A stretch of 64,000 nt of DNA from UBA4615 sp046046245 (GTDB lineage: Bacteria > Pseudomonadota > Gammaproteobacteria > Burkholderiales > Burkholderiaceae_E), in contig JBJOKE010000083.1 in the NCBI GenBank assembly GCA_046046245.1, forward strand, positions 1-64,000, given 5' to 3'. Under the pieces are notes generated by a model. That model saw nothing but the letters and a program-made list of their open reading frames with translations, made no database searches and was not told the DNA's origin. Shown here piece after piece: positions 1 to 8,463 of this stretch (position 1 is its first letter; the number at the start of each line of letters is the position of its first letter). The translations under genes and the position numbers were made by a program.

Positions 1-54
1 AAGCGCGGACCGGGCCGCCCCCGCAAGGAGGTGGCCGCTGCCGCCAGGGGGTGA
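1..54 (+). CDS. C-terminal tail of an IS gene, partial
   Basis: Only the last 17 codons are visible, reading KRGPGRPRKEVAAAARG and then TGA at 52-54. The Arg/Pro/Lys-rich tail resembles an AT-hook. It ends about 67 bp inside the inferred element end, as expected for the last gene of an insertion sequence, which would be the IstB-like helper if the element is IS21-like. Nothing more can be said without the sequence to the left. It could instead be the tail of an unrelated host gene. Confidence 0.4.
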   Translation, partial: KRGPGRPRKEVAAAARG

Positions 55-72
55 GCTCCCGCCCATCGAGGT

Positions 73-121
73 GGGGAAAATTCATCCGGCCAGAATGAGG
101 AAATCAGCTCCGGCATTGACA
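73..121. repeat. Two imperfect terminal repeats of the IS end
   Basis: ggggaaaattcatccggc (73-90) and gaggaaatcagctccggc (97-114) match at 12 of 18 positions and are spaced 24 bp apart. The second copy runs to the terminal CA at 120-121. This arrangement fits the multiple transposase-binding repeats at IS21-family ends. Confidence 0.55.
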
Positions 122-1889
122 GCAGGCCTTCACGACGCGCGGGGTCTATACGGCCTTCGACCGGGAGCTGGTTGCGGTTGCGGACCATCCGCGCGCTGTC
201 GAAATCGTAGAGGCTCGCGTCCCCCTCTCCGGAGTCGAGCATTCGAGCCTGAAGACTGCGAAGCGGCACCGACAACATCAGATAGAGCAGAATCGCCGAG
301 CTCGGACACCATACGTACTCGAGGCGACCGGTCTTGCGGTCTGGCAGGTTGACCCACGCTGTCTGAGCCTTCGACCATGCATAGTCGTTCTCGACAAGCA
401 CCTCCCGCATCAGTTCCAAGACCTCGGCGGCGATGGCTTTGCGCTGGGTACCGGCGCGATAGCGCTCCTGGAACCTGTCGAGCTTGATGTCGACAGGGGG
501 TGCAAACCACGGGGCTTGATGAGCAGGGCCGCGATACTCAGCCAGCAAACTTGCTCGGACAAAGTCGAAGAATTGGGATACCAGGTTTAGGCGTCCGTTT
601 CGGACCGCTGCCGAGGAATGCTTCTCCCGCAGAAAGTTTCGAAAGCACTCGCCCGACTCGGTCATCGTGTTGATGTGACGCCGCTCGGTCAGCTCCGGAC
701 GACTTGGCGGGCTGCGCATTGACAGCAGAAACTCGACCAAGTCGAGGCAAGCTGTCTTGAGCGTCTGGGGGTCCGACCGCGTTCCGGATGCAACGAACTG
801 CTGCATCGTGTCTGCCCAAACAGTCCATCGTTCTCCTTGCGCGCGAAACTCCGGAAAATCACTGAACTCCGCAACGGTTGGAGCTTTCCGGGCCCTTATC
901 AAGACCGGTTGGTTGGGGGCATTCGGACACTGAACTTGATGCAGTCGGATAAGCGCGTTGAACGTTATCCGTGCCATGCCGACCTGCTGCGGAATCATCG
1001 GGCGCTCGTCTTGGCCGATGAGCTCGAGGCAACGGCGAAATAGCGCAGTGCTGCTTTGCTCGATGCGTCGGTACGTGGAGCAGACGACCAAATTGCGAAG
1101 CTGGGCCACTAGCTTGACATGCGACGGACTGTTCGCTTCTGCTCTTCGCAGGTCGTCCATCAAGGATTGCGTCTCACTTGGCCTGTACGCGGGGTCGAAG
1201 TACCCGGCAACGTTGGCGTGGTGAGATAGAACTTGATGCTCCCAGAGTCCAGACGAGCGGTGCACGAACGGAAACAGCAGCCAGTTGGCGGCTGTGGCGA
1301 GGCCGAGGAACTCCAGCACTCGGGGCTGGTGAAAGTTGCTCTTCGGAGTGCCAAGCTCATAGTCGGTACCAGCCAGACCGAGCAGGAACTCATCAATCAA
1401 GCGTCCGAAGAATGCGAAGGCGTCATTGGAACGGCTCAGCACTGAATGCAGGTACGAATACCCGGTCATGTCGTGGAGCTTGGTGTCGCTGAAGAACGCG
1501 AGCATCTCCGGGATAGAAGCGGGCTTCAGATGTCGAACTCGCTTTCGCTGCTCGGCGAGCGACATCGACTCGAGCGCAGTCCGCAGTGCGGCCTGCGAAT
1601 CAACGCCGCAGGACCTCTGAAGGACCGACGGCGGGGCGTAGACGCATTTCCTTTGCGCAATCTGGAAAAGACTGATGCATCGCGCACTGTGGGGCTCCAT
1701 CAGGAACTGCCAATGCGCATCGAGGCGCCTTCCGGCGTAGTCCTCAATCATCGAAGCGATTGCCTGGCGAGACGGACTCGCAATCAAGCAGAACTGCTTC
1801 TTGTTGGCGTTGAGCAGTACTGGCTCGGCGTCCTCGCCCGGTGCAGGGAATCGCTCCGGTGCGTCTGTGGTCAGGTAGACGAAGGTCAT
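122..1889 (-). pseudogene. Large partner of the adjacent integrase, GmtZ/VPA1269-like, interrupted by the IS
   Basis: Starting at ATG 1889, the reverse strand stays open for about 589 codons to the IS junction, and on to the window edge as IS sequence. The ATG overlaps the integrase stop as ATGA, so the two were translationally coupled. Near the C-terminal end is LMLSVPLRSLQARMLDSGEG, which resembles, from memory, the conserved core of VPA1269-family (GmtZ) proteins encoded beside recombinase GmtY. Those proteins are substantially longer, so the C-terminal third appears to be lost. The N-terminus (MTFVYLTTDAPERF) has no signal peptide. The frame, the coupling and the absence of stops are seen; the family name is a recollection and the loss of function is inferred. 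Confidence 0.7.
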
Positions 1890-3328
1890 GGCAGCCTTCG
1901 AGAAAGATTGCTGAAGGGCGTCAGCCCGCCAGTCGAGGTGATGCGGTCGACCACCTGTGGCTCGAGTGGCCGTATAGGCCTAGCGGTCAGCGCCTCGCGC
2001 CATTTCTCCTGCATGTAGGCGTGCGCTACGTCAGGCGGGAGATTCGTGTAGGCGGCGGTCGTCGACGGTCGTACATGTCCCATCCATTTCTGAAGAACGA
2101 GAAGCGGAGCATTCAGGACAGCGGCGCAGAAGCATCCGTATCCGTGCCGAAGGGAGTGCAGTCGAAAACCGGACAGGTCGCGCCCGGTTCGTTTCTCTAC
2201 ACGGCGGACCGCAAGCTCGAATTGTTTCTCGACGGCGCGAACGGTGAGCGGCTCGCCGCTCTCCGACACAAAGTAGTACGGATGGGGGCGGCGAGGGACA
2301 TGCTGCCGAAACGTCGCCAGATGCGCTTGGTGCAGCGGCAGAAGCTTTTTCTCGGCTTGCCGGATGAAGTAGACGTCGGATGACATCAGGCGTTCGTCGT
2401 CGAACCGAATGCCCTTCCACCCCACAGAGGTGGGCCGAGCGCCATGCTCCGTTCGGGGCAGTAGTCCAAACATGGATTGGAGGTATTCGCGCCTCGTTCC
2501 TTGAATCACTGCGTGTGCCTGGTTGCGCCAGGCCATCGGAGAGTGCGACGGGTGACGAAGCACGACGTGCAGCTCGCCGTGTGCTTCGCCGATGTCCTGT
2601 AGAAAGAGATGCAACATCTCGGAGACGCGCCGCCCGCCACATGCGAGTAGCCCGAACAACAGTCGGTCGCGCGGATTCTTCGTCAGCGCCAACAAGTCAT
2701 CGACGAGGTCGGCAGGGAACGGCCGGACGTGCCTCAGGCCGACAACCTGACGCTTTCTGCCTCGGCGCTTGATGCGAGGGCGACGCTTTGTGTGGAAAAG
2801 TAGGCTGTGTTGCGCATGAGACGCGCTTTGCCATGACTGCCTGCACGCCTCGATGAAGGCGTGCTCCCGCTCTGGCCAGTCCGCGCTATTGCTGTCCGCC
2901 AGAAACTTCAGGAACTCGCCCACGGTGAGGCGAGCCTGGTGATAGCGAGCGTTGGTGGCCGGCCTCCAGCCTTGGAACGCCCCGTGGTCGTACGCGTGCA
3001 GGAAGCGCTCAGCAAGCACGTGAGGTCCGACACGTGTGTCGTCGGATTGACCGTAGTGCCATCGATAGAAATCGATGAGCCTCCCGATGCATCGCACGGC
3101 ATCGGTCAAGGAGCCATAGCTCATCGTTCCCTGGCGCTGGACGTAGCGCGCGTACCTGAGTGCGCTCAGTTCGATGCGCGGAACTTCGTCGATGTCGGCC
3201 GACAGTAGAACGGGAAGCGTCTTTGCATCGACGGATGCGATGCTGAGGTGAATCAGTACCAGTGGGTCGAGCTCTGGCTTCACGCCTCCAGAGTAATCGC
3301 GCGCAACCGTGTGGCGATTTAGTAGCAA
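1886..3328 (-). CDS. Tyrosine recombinase/integrase, GmtY-like
   Basis: This is a 480-residue site-specific recombinase that would catalyse strand exchange to integrate or excise the mobile element. The catalytic set is complete: Arg in CGGRRVSEM (residues 233-234), HSLRH (H391, R394), His in WMGHVRP (H418), and the nucleophile Tyr in STTAAYTNL (Y427). The N-terminal half (about 50-170) fits a SAM-like core-binding domain, followed by a very basic stretch (KRRPRIKRRGRKR, about 181-193). It overlaps the large downstream gene by 4 nt, typical of recombinase pairs or trios such as gmt elements. Its position at the edge of the metal gene block suggests that it mobilised this island. Catalytic identity is firm; the GmtY subfamily is less certain. 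Confidence 0.88.
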   Translation of the reverse strand: MLLNRHTVARDYSGGVKPELDPLVLIHLSIASVDAKTLPVLLSADIDEVPRIELSALRYARYVQRQGTMSYGSLTDAVRCIGRLIDFYRWHYGQSDDTRVGPHVLAERFLHAYDHGAFQGWRPATNARYHQARLTVGEFLKFLADSNSADWPEREHAFIEACRQSWQSASHAQHSLLFHTKRRPRIKRRGRKRQVVGLRHVRPFPADLVDDLLALTKNPRDRLLFGLLACGGRRVSEMLHLFLQDIGEAHGELHVVLRHPSHSPMAWRNQAHAVIQGTRREYLQSMFGLLPRTEHGARPTSVGWKGIRFDDERLMSSDVYFIRQAEKKLLPLHQAHLATFRQHVPRRPHPYYFVSESGEPLTVRAVEKQFELAVRRVEKRTGRDLSGFRLHSLRHGYGCFCAAVLNAPLLVLQKWMGHVRPSTTAAYTNLPPDVAHAYMQEKWREALTARPIRPLEPQVVDRITSTGGLTPFSNLSRRLP

Positions 3329-3400
3329 AACGCTACGAACATGACGCGTTCCAAACTCTTCAGCAATGAACGCGAGAACGCATTCTTTGGTCCTTCCGCA

Positions 3401-3440
3401 ATAGTGAGCGCACTATCGGCCGATGCATTTGCATCGGCCG
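3401..3440. terminator. Double hairpin between cusF and the integrase
   Basis: Two perfect inverted repeats lie side by side. One is atagtg-agcg-cactat (3401-3416). The other is an 11-bp stem cggccgatgca/tgcatcggccg with a 2-nt centre (3417-3440). They sit just after the cusF stop and before the integrase start on the reverse strand, so the likely role is to end the cus transcript. There is no long T-run on the reverse side, so a protein-binding site is an alternative. Confidence 0.5.
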
Positions 3441-3445
3441 CTTCT

Positions 3446-3778
3446 CTATTTTCGTGGCTTGAGCTCTGTCACCACTGCTTTGCCTTGCCGCATCTCGGCC
3501 TGGAACAGCACTTTGTCGCCGCTCTTGATGCCGTTCAATATCGCCTTGTCGACGACGTCGAAGCCCATGGTCATGGGTGGCATCGCTAGGTTCGGCAGGT
3601 CTTCGTGCTTCAGGACGACCAGTCCTTTGGCGGCGTCGACCTTGAGGACTTCGGCCTTGACGAGGGGCATGCCGCCCGCGGGCTTGGACTCATCTGCCTT
3701 TGGGGTTGACTGTCCAAAGGCGGGAGCGGTCGGTAGCAGCGCGGCGGCCACAAGAGCGAGCGGGTAGAACTTGTTCAC
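3446..3778 (-). CDS. cusF: Periplasmic Cu/Ag-binding protein CusF
   Basis: This 110-residue exported protein has a signal peptide (MNKFYPLALVAAALLPTAPA, cut near AFG-QS) and one CusF OB-fold domain. CusF carries periplasmic Cu(I)/Ag(I) to the CusCBA pump. The metal-binding stretch LKHEDLPNLAMPPMTMGFDV keeps the His and the MxM pair. At the position of the tryptophan that caps the metal in E. coli CusF there is Met (AMP rather than WP). It is the last gene of the cusCBAF operon, 12 nt after cusA, and the double hairpin follows it. Confidence 0.92.
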   Translation of the reverse strand: MNKFYPLALVAAALLPTAPAFGQSTPKADESKPAGGMPLVKAEVLKVDAAKGLVVLKHEDLPNLAMPPMTMGFDVVDKAILNGIKSGDKVLFQAEMRQGKAVVTELKPRK

Positions 3779-3790
3779 GTCAAGTCGCCT

Positions 3791-6700
3791 TCAGGAAGGT
3801 GTCGGGTCGAGTGCCGGTGGTCGCGCAGGAAGCGCATCCTTGGAGCGCTTTCCTCGGCGTCGATGGATGAGGAGCCAAGCCGCGGGTAGGACCAGCATGC
3901 TGAGCAACGGCGCGGTGACCATGCCTCCAACCATTGGCGCGGCAATTCGGCCCATCACTTCGGACCCGGTCCCGCCTCCCCACAGGATGGGCAGCAAGCC
4001 CGCAAGTACGACCGCCACCGTCATCGCCTTCGGCCGGACGCGCTGGACCGCGCCTTCCCGTATCGCCGCCAGCAGGGTCGTATCGTCGTCGGGCTCCCCG
4101 GCCGCGATTCGACGTGACCAGGCGTTCTGCAGATACACGAGCATCACGACACCGAACTCCGCCGCGACGCCGGCGAGCGCGATGAAGCCCACCGCGGTGG
4201 CGACCGACAGCGCATAGCCGAGCGCCCAGACGAGCCAGATGCCGCCCACGAGCGCGAACGGCACCGCCAGCATGACCAGCGCGGCGTCTTTGAACGAGCG
4301 GAAGAGCACGTAGAGCATCAAGAGAATGAGGGCGAGCGTTGCCGGCACCACAACCTTGAGTCGTTGCGTTGCTCGTTCCAAGTACTCGAACTGCCCGGAC
4401 CACGACACCGAATAGCCTGCCGGAATGTCGGCCTTCCCCGAGACCGCCGCCTGCAGGTCGGTCACAACGGAACGCAGGTCCCGGCCTCGCACGTCGACAT
4501 AGACCCAGCCCGACAGCCTCGCGTTCTCGCTCCGTAGCATCGGTGGGCCCTCGTCGATTCGAATGCGGGCAACGTCCTGCAGTTGGATTCGAGCTCCTCG
4601 TCCCGTGACGACCGGCAGTTCTCTCAAGCGCTGCAGCGAATCTCGGACCTCCCGCGGATAGCGGACGTTGATGGGATAGCGCTCGCGACCCTGAACGACT
4701 TCGCCTACGTTGTCACCGCCAATGGCCGTCGACACGATGGATTGAACGTCTTGCACCGACATGCCATAGCGGGCGGCCGCGTTGCGGTCCACCTCGATGT
4801 CAACGTAACGCCCGCCGACCAGCCGTTCGGCGATTGCTGACGACACGCCAGGCACCGACTTCACCGCGGCTTCGATGCTTCCGGTGAGGCGGTCGATGGT
4901 GGCCAGGTCCGGGCCGGCGACCTTGATGCCGATAGGGCTCTTGATGCCGGTAGCGAGCATGTCGATGCGGTTGCGGATGGGCGGCACCCAGACGTTGGTC
5001 AGCCCCGGTACCTTCACGACCCTGTCCAGTTCTTCGACAAGCCTGTCCGGCGTCATTCCGGGACGCCACTGCTCGCGAGGCTTGAACTGGATGGTCGTCT
5101 CGAACATCTCGAGCGGTGCGGGGTCCGTCGCCGTGTCCGCGCGTCCTGCTTTGCCGAACACGCGTGCCACCTCGGGCACGGTCTTGATGAGTCGGTCAGT
5201 CACTTGCAGGAGTTCGGATGCTTTCGTGACCGAAAGGCCTGGAAGCGCGGTGGGCATGTACAGGAGGTCACCCTCATCAAGCGGGGGTAGGAATTCCCCG
5301 CCGAGCTGCTTCATCGGCACAACCGTCAAGGCCAGGAGTGCGCCGGCCAGAAGCAGGGTGAGCACCGGGAACCGAAGCGCCGCATTGAGCACTGGACGGT
5401 AGAGCGCGATGAGCATCCGATTGAGTGGGTTGGCTTCTTCGTGCGGAATGCGTCCCCGAATCAAGTAGCCCATCAGGACAGGCACCAGCGTCACCGATAG
5501 TCCAGCTGCCGCAGCCATCGCGTACGTTTTTGTGAACGCCAAAGGAGCGAAGAGTCGACCTTCTTGGGCTTCGAGCGTGAAGACCGGGACGAACGACAGG
5601 GTGATGACCAGCAACGAGAAGAAGAGGGCCGGGCCCACCTCGACCGCCGCGTCCGTCACGAGCCGCCAGCGCTCAGCCGCCTGTGGCCGGCGGCCGTGAG
5701 CCGCCTCAAATGCCTCCAGGTGCTTGTGCGCGTTCTCGACCATGACGATGGAGGCGTCGACCATCGCTCCGATGGCGATGGCAATACCGCCGAGCGACAT
5801 GATGTTCGCGTTGATGCCCTGCCACTGCATGACCAAGAACGCGGCGAGCACGCCAATGGGTAGCGCTACGACGGCCACCAGCGCGGAGCGCAGATGAAAC
5901 AGAAACACCGCACAGACGACGGCAACAACCAAGAACTCCTCGGCCAGCTTCCAGCCGAGGTTGGCGACCGCCCGGTCGATGAGCTGTGACCGGTCGTACG
6001 TCGTCACGACTTCGACGCCGGGAGGCATGCTGGCGCGCAGCGAATCGAGTCGGGCTTTGACGGCGTCGATGGTCGAGCGTGCGTTCTTGCCCGAGCGCAT
6101 CACGACGATGCCTCCTGCAACTTCGCCCTCTCCATCGAGCTCCGCCACGCCGCGGCGCATCTCCGGTCCGAGCTGTACGAAGGCGACGTCGTGGAGCATC
6201 ACGGGCGTGGAGCCCGACACCGTGACCGGAATCGCCCGAAAATCCTTCAGCGACCGCAAAAAGCCAGTCGAGCGCACCATGTACTCGGCTTCCGCCATCT
6301 CGAGGACCGAGCCGCCGGCCGATTGGTTCGCCTGACGAATCGCCTCAGTCACCATCGATTGAGTCACGCCGAGCGCGCGCATGCGGTCCGGGTCGAGCAC
6401 CACCTGGAACTGGCGCACCATGCCGCCGACACTAGCGACCTCCGCGACGTCCTGCACCGTCTTGAGTTCGAAGCGCAGGAACCAGTCGTTGAGTGCCCGG
6501 AGCTGGGAGATGTCGTGGCGGCCGGTCCGGTCGACCAGTGCGTACTGGAACACCCAGCCGACTCCGGTCGCATCCGGCCCCAGCGAAGCGGAAGCGCCTG
6601 GCGGTAACCGGCTTTGCACCTGGTTCAGGTACTCGACCACACGGGAACGGGCCCAGTACGGGTCGGTCCCGTCGTCGAAGAGCACGTAGACGAACGAGTC

Positions 6701-6967
6701 GCCGAAGTACGAGTAGCCGCGCACGACCCGGGCGCCCGGCACGCTCAGCATCGTCGTGGTCAGCGGGTAGGTCACCAGGTCCTCCACGACCTGGGGCGCT
6801 TTCCCTGGATACGGTGTGCGGATGATGACCTGCGTGTCGCTCAGGTCCGGCAGCGCATCGAGCGGCGTTCGCAAGACGGACCAGATGCCCGCTGCGGTCA
6901 GCAGCGCGGTTGCAACGAGCACCATGAACCGGTTGGCGACCGACCATCGGATGAGCGCCGCAATCAT
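3791..6967 (-). CDS. cusA: CusA, Cu(I)/Ag(I) RND efflux pump inner-membrane subunit
   Basis: This is a 1058-residue heavy-metal RND permease, of normal family length. It starts MIAALIRWSVANRFMVL with the first transmembrane helix near residues 14-32, and its start overlaps the cusB stop as ATGA. The proton-relay helix contains AIAIGAMVDASIVMVENAHK with the essential Asp. Methionines in PLEMFETTIQ, RIDMLATGIK and RYGMSVQDVQ sit where the E. coli CusA three-Met copper site lies, from memory of that protein, which supports Cu/Ag rather than Zn/Co. It works with CusB and CusC to span the envelope. The C-terminus is basic (HRRRGKRSK). Confidence 0.95.
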   Translation of the reverse strand: MIAALIRWSVANRFMVLVATALLTAAGIWSVLRTPLDALPDLSDTQVIIRTPYPGKAPQVVEDLVTYPLTTTMLSVPGARVVRGYSYFGDSFVYVLFDDGTDPYWARSRVVEYLNQVQSRLPPGASASLGPDATGVGWVFQYALVDRTGRHDISQLRALNDWFLRFELKTVQDVAEVASVGGMVRQFQVVLDPDRMRALGVTQSMVTEAIRQANQSAGGSVLEMAEAEYMVRSTGFLRSLKDFRAIPVTVSGSTPVMLHDVAFVQLGPEMRRGVAELDGEGEVAGGIVVMRSGKNARSTIDAVKARLDSLRASMPPGVEVVTTYDRSQLIDRAVANLGWKLAEEFLVVAVVCAVFLFHLRSALVAVVALPIGVLAAFLVMQWQGINANIMSLGGIAIAIGAMVDASIVMVENAHKHLEAFEAAHGRRPQAAERWRLVTDAAVEVGPALFFSLLVITLSFVPVFTLEAQEGRLFAPLAFTKTYAMAAAAGLSVTLVPVLMGYLIRGRIPHEEANPLNRMLIALYRPVLNAALRFPVLTLLLAGALLALTVVPMKQLGGEFLPPLDEGDLLYMPTALPGLSVTKASELLQVTDRLIKTVPEVARVFGKAGRADTATDPAPLEMFETTIQFKPREQWRPGMTPDRLVEELDRVVKVPGLTNVWVPPIRNRIDMLATGIKSPIGIKVAGPDLATIDRLTGSIEAAVKSVPGVSSAIAERLVGGRYVDIEVDRNAAARYGMSVQDVQSIVSTAIGGDNVGEVVQGRERYPINVRYPREVRDSLQRLRELPVVTGRGARIQLQDVARIRIDEGPPMLRSENARLSGWVYVDVRGRDLRSVVTDLQAAVSGKADIPAGYSVSWSGQFEYLERATQRLKVVVPATLALILLMLYVLFRSFKDAALVMLAVPFALVGGIWLVWALGYALSVATAVGFIALAGVAAEFGVVMLVYLQNAWSRRIAAGEPDDDTTLLAAIREGAVQRVRPKAMTVAVVLAGLLPILWGGGTGSEVMGRIAAPMVGGMVTAPLLSMLVLPAAWLLIHRRRGKRSKDALPARPPALDPTPS

Positions 6968-8463
6968 TTCGCGCGCTCCTGCCGGCGAGCCGAGAGCAGT
7001 TCCCAGCCCATCGGTCCGCCCTCCCGGAACTCGAACTCGATGACATCGCCGGCTTTCAGCTCCGGCAGCTTCTTCGGCTCGGCCCGAGAAAAGCCCATCG
7101 TCATCGACGGCCACTTGAGCTCTGGAACCGGCTCGTGCGAGATGAGCACACCATCCGCGTCGACGCTCTCGACCTTGCCGCGAGTGGTGAATGTTCGCTT
7201 CGAATTGGGGGCCACCCCAGAGGCATTGGCGCTTGAGGCCGTCATCGAACCGAGCACCGACCGCAGCCGAGCCTCGGAGTCGACCAGGAACTGGCCGCTG
7301 GCGACCACCTGGTCGCCTTCGGCGAGACCTCCGGTCACTTCGAGCTGGTCGCCCAGGTCGGCCCCGAGCGTCACTTCGCGCGGCTCGAACGTTCGGTCGT
7401 CCCTTCGCACGAAAGCGACCGCGCGCGTACCGGTGCGCATGACCGCTTCGGCGGGCACCACCAGTCGCGTGGAGGTCGGCCCGGCGACCTCGAGCCGCAG
7501 CAGCATGCCTGGAATGAGCCTGCCGGCCCGGTTGTCGACCTCGAATCGGGCCTGCAGCGTTCGTGTGCTCTCGCTGACCTGCGGCAGCAACTCCTTGAGC
7601 TCGCCCGAGAAGGCCTGCGAAGGGTCTGCCTGCAGGACGGCCTTGACCTTCTGGCCCCGTGCGAGACGGACGGCTTGAGACTCGGGAATCTCTGCAATGG
7701 CCCATACGCGTTGCAGGCCTGCGATGCGAAAGAGGGAGGTTCCCGGCGCGACCGATACGCCCTCGCGGATGCCCAGCTCCGCGACGACGCCGGCATTCGG
7801 AGTCGATACCGTGAATCGACCGGTGACAGGCTCGCCCGCCTCGGCCTGGCGAACCAGCTCCGGGGGAATCGACAGTGCGCGCGCCCGCTCGCGGGCGGCA
7901 TTCAACAAGTCGGGGTCCACGCCCGCACGCTTGAGCGCGGACAGCTCGCTGAGCGGACCCAGCCAGTCCGGCGCGAACACGATGGCCAGCGGCTGACCTG
8001 CTGCGACGCGTTCCATCGGCGCTCGCACGAGCAGCCGCTCGACGTAGCCTGACACGCGAGTTTGAACGGCAGTGACCAGTCGCTCGTCGAACTGTACGGT
8101 TCCGACGGCATCGAACGAGGTCGACACCGACGAACGTGAGACGGCGACGGTCCGGATGCCCAGGTTCTGCTGGATGCCAGGGGCCACCTTGACGCCCGAG
8201 TCGGCAGCTTCGTCTTCGTAGACCGGCACCAGTTGCATGTCCATGAACGGCGACTTGCCGGGCTTGTCGAAACGCGGGCCCGGCACCATCGGGTCATGCC
8301 AATACAGCACCTTGCGTTCGCCTTGCGTGGGCTTCGCGTCGCCTTGGACCGCAGGTGCCGCCGAATGCTGCATTCCGGCATGACGGGCACCGAGCCAGTA
8401 GCCTCCGGCCGCTAGTGCGGCGCCCAAAGCGACGGATGCGACGACGACCGTCATGCGGTTCAT
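6964..8463 (-). CDS. cusB: CusB, periplasmic adaptor with a fused C-terminal CusF domain
   Basis: This 499-residue membrane-fusion protein joins CusA to CusC and passes copper to the pump. After the N-terminal membrane anchor comes a heavy-metal-binding module (LYWHDPMVPGPRFDKPGKSP, about 53-72). The lipoyl/alpha-hairpin/beta-barrel regions follow (about 90-400). A complete CusF-like domain occupies the last 80 or so residues, with ISHEPVPELKWPSMTMGF keeping His, Trp, Met and Met. The fused domain retains the classical tryptophan that both stand-alone CusF proteins of this island lack. The gene overlaps cusC and cusA by 4 nt on each side. Confidence 0.94.
   Translation of the reverse strand: MNRMTVVVASVALGAALAAGGYWLGARHAGMQHSAAPAVQGDAKPTQGERKVLYWHDPMVPGPRFDKPGKSPFMDMQLVPVYEDEAADSGVKVAPGIQQNLGIRTVAVSRSSVSTSFDAVGTVQFDERLVTAVQTRVSGYVERLLVRAPMERVAAGQPLAIVFAPDWLGPLSELSALKRAGVDPDLLNAARERARALSIPPELVRQAEAGEPVTGRFTVSTPNAGVVAELGIREGVSVAPGTSLFRIAGLQRVWAIAEIPESQAVRLARGQKVKAVLQADPSQAFSGELKELLPQVSESTRTLQARFEVDNRAGRLIPGMLLRLEVAGPTSTRLVVPAEAVMRTGTRAVAFVRRDDRTFEPREVTLGADLGDQLEVTGGLAEGDQVVASGQFLVDSEARLRSVLGSMTASSANASGVAPNSKRTFTTRGKVESVDADGVLISHEPVPELKWPSMTMGFSRAEPKKLPELKAGDVIEFEFREGGPMGWELLSARRQERAK

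Larger units (their letters stand above)
1..121. mobile_element. End of an insertion sequence (IS21-like), truncated by the window edge
   Basis: The first 121 bases end in ...TTGACA, giving a terminal CA as in elements bounded by 5'-TG...CA-3'. They contain a gene tail stopping at 54 and two imperfect repeats placed 24 bp apart next to the end. Multiple terminal repeats with TG/CA ends are a hallmark of the IS21 family; the family assignment is my inference. The junction lies inside the reading frame of the gene at 122-1889, so the element interrupted that gene. The rest of the element and the target duplication lie outside the window. Confidence 0.55.

Noticed and set aside
1..3328. Forward-strand frames of 100-190 codons over the integrase pair
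   Set aside because: They are antisense to two overlapping recombination genes and lack recognisable domains or ribosome sites.
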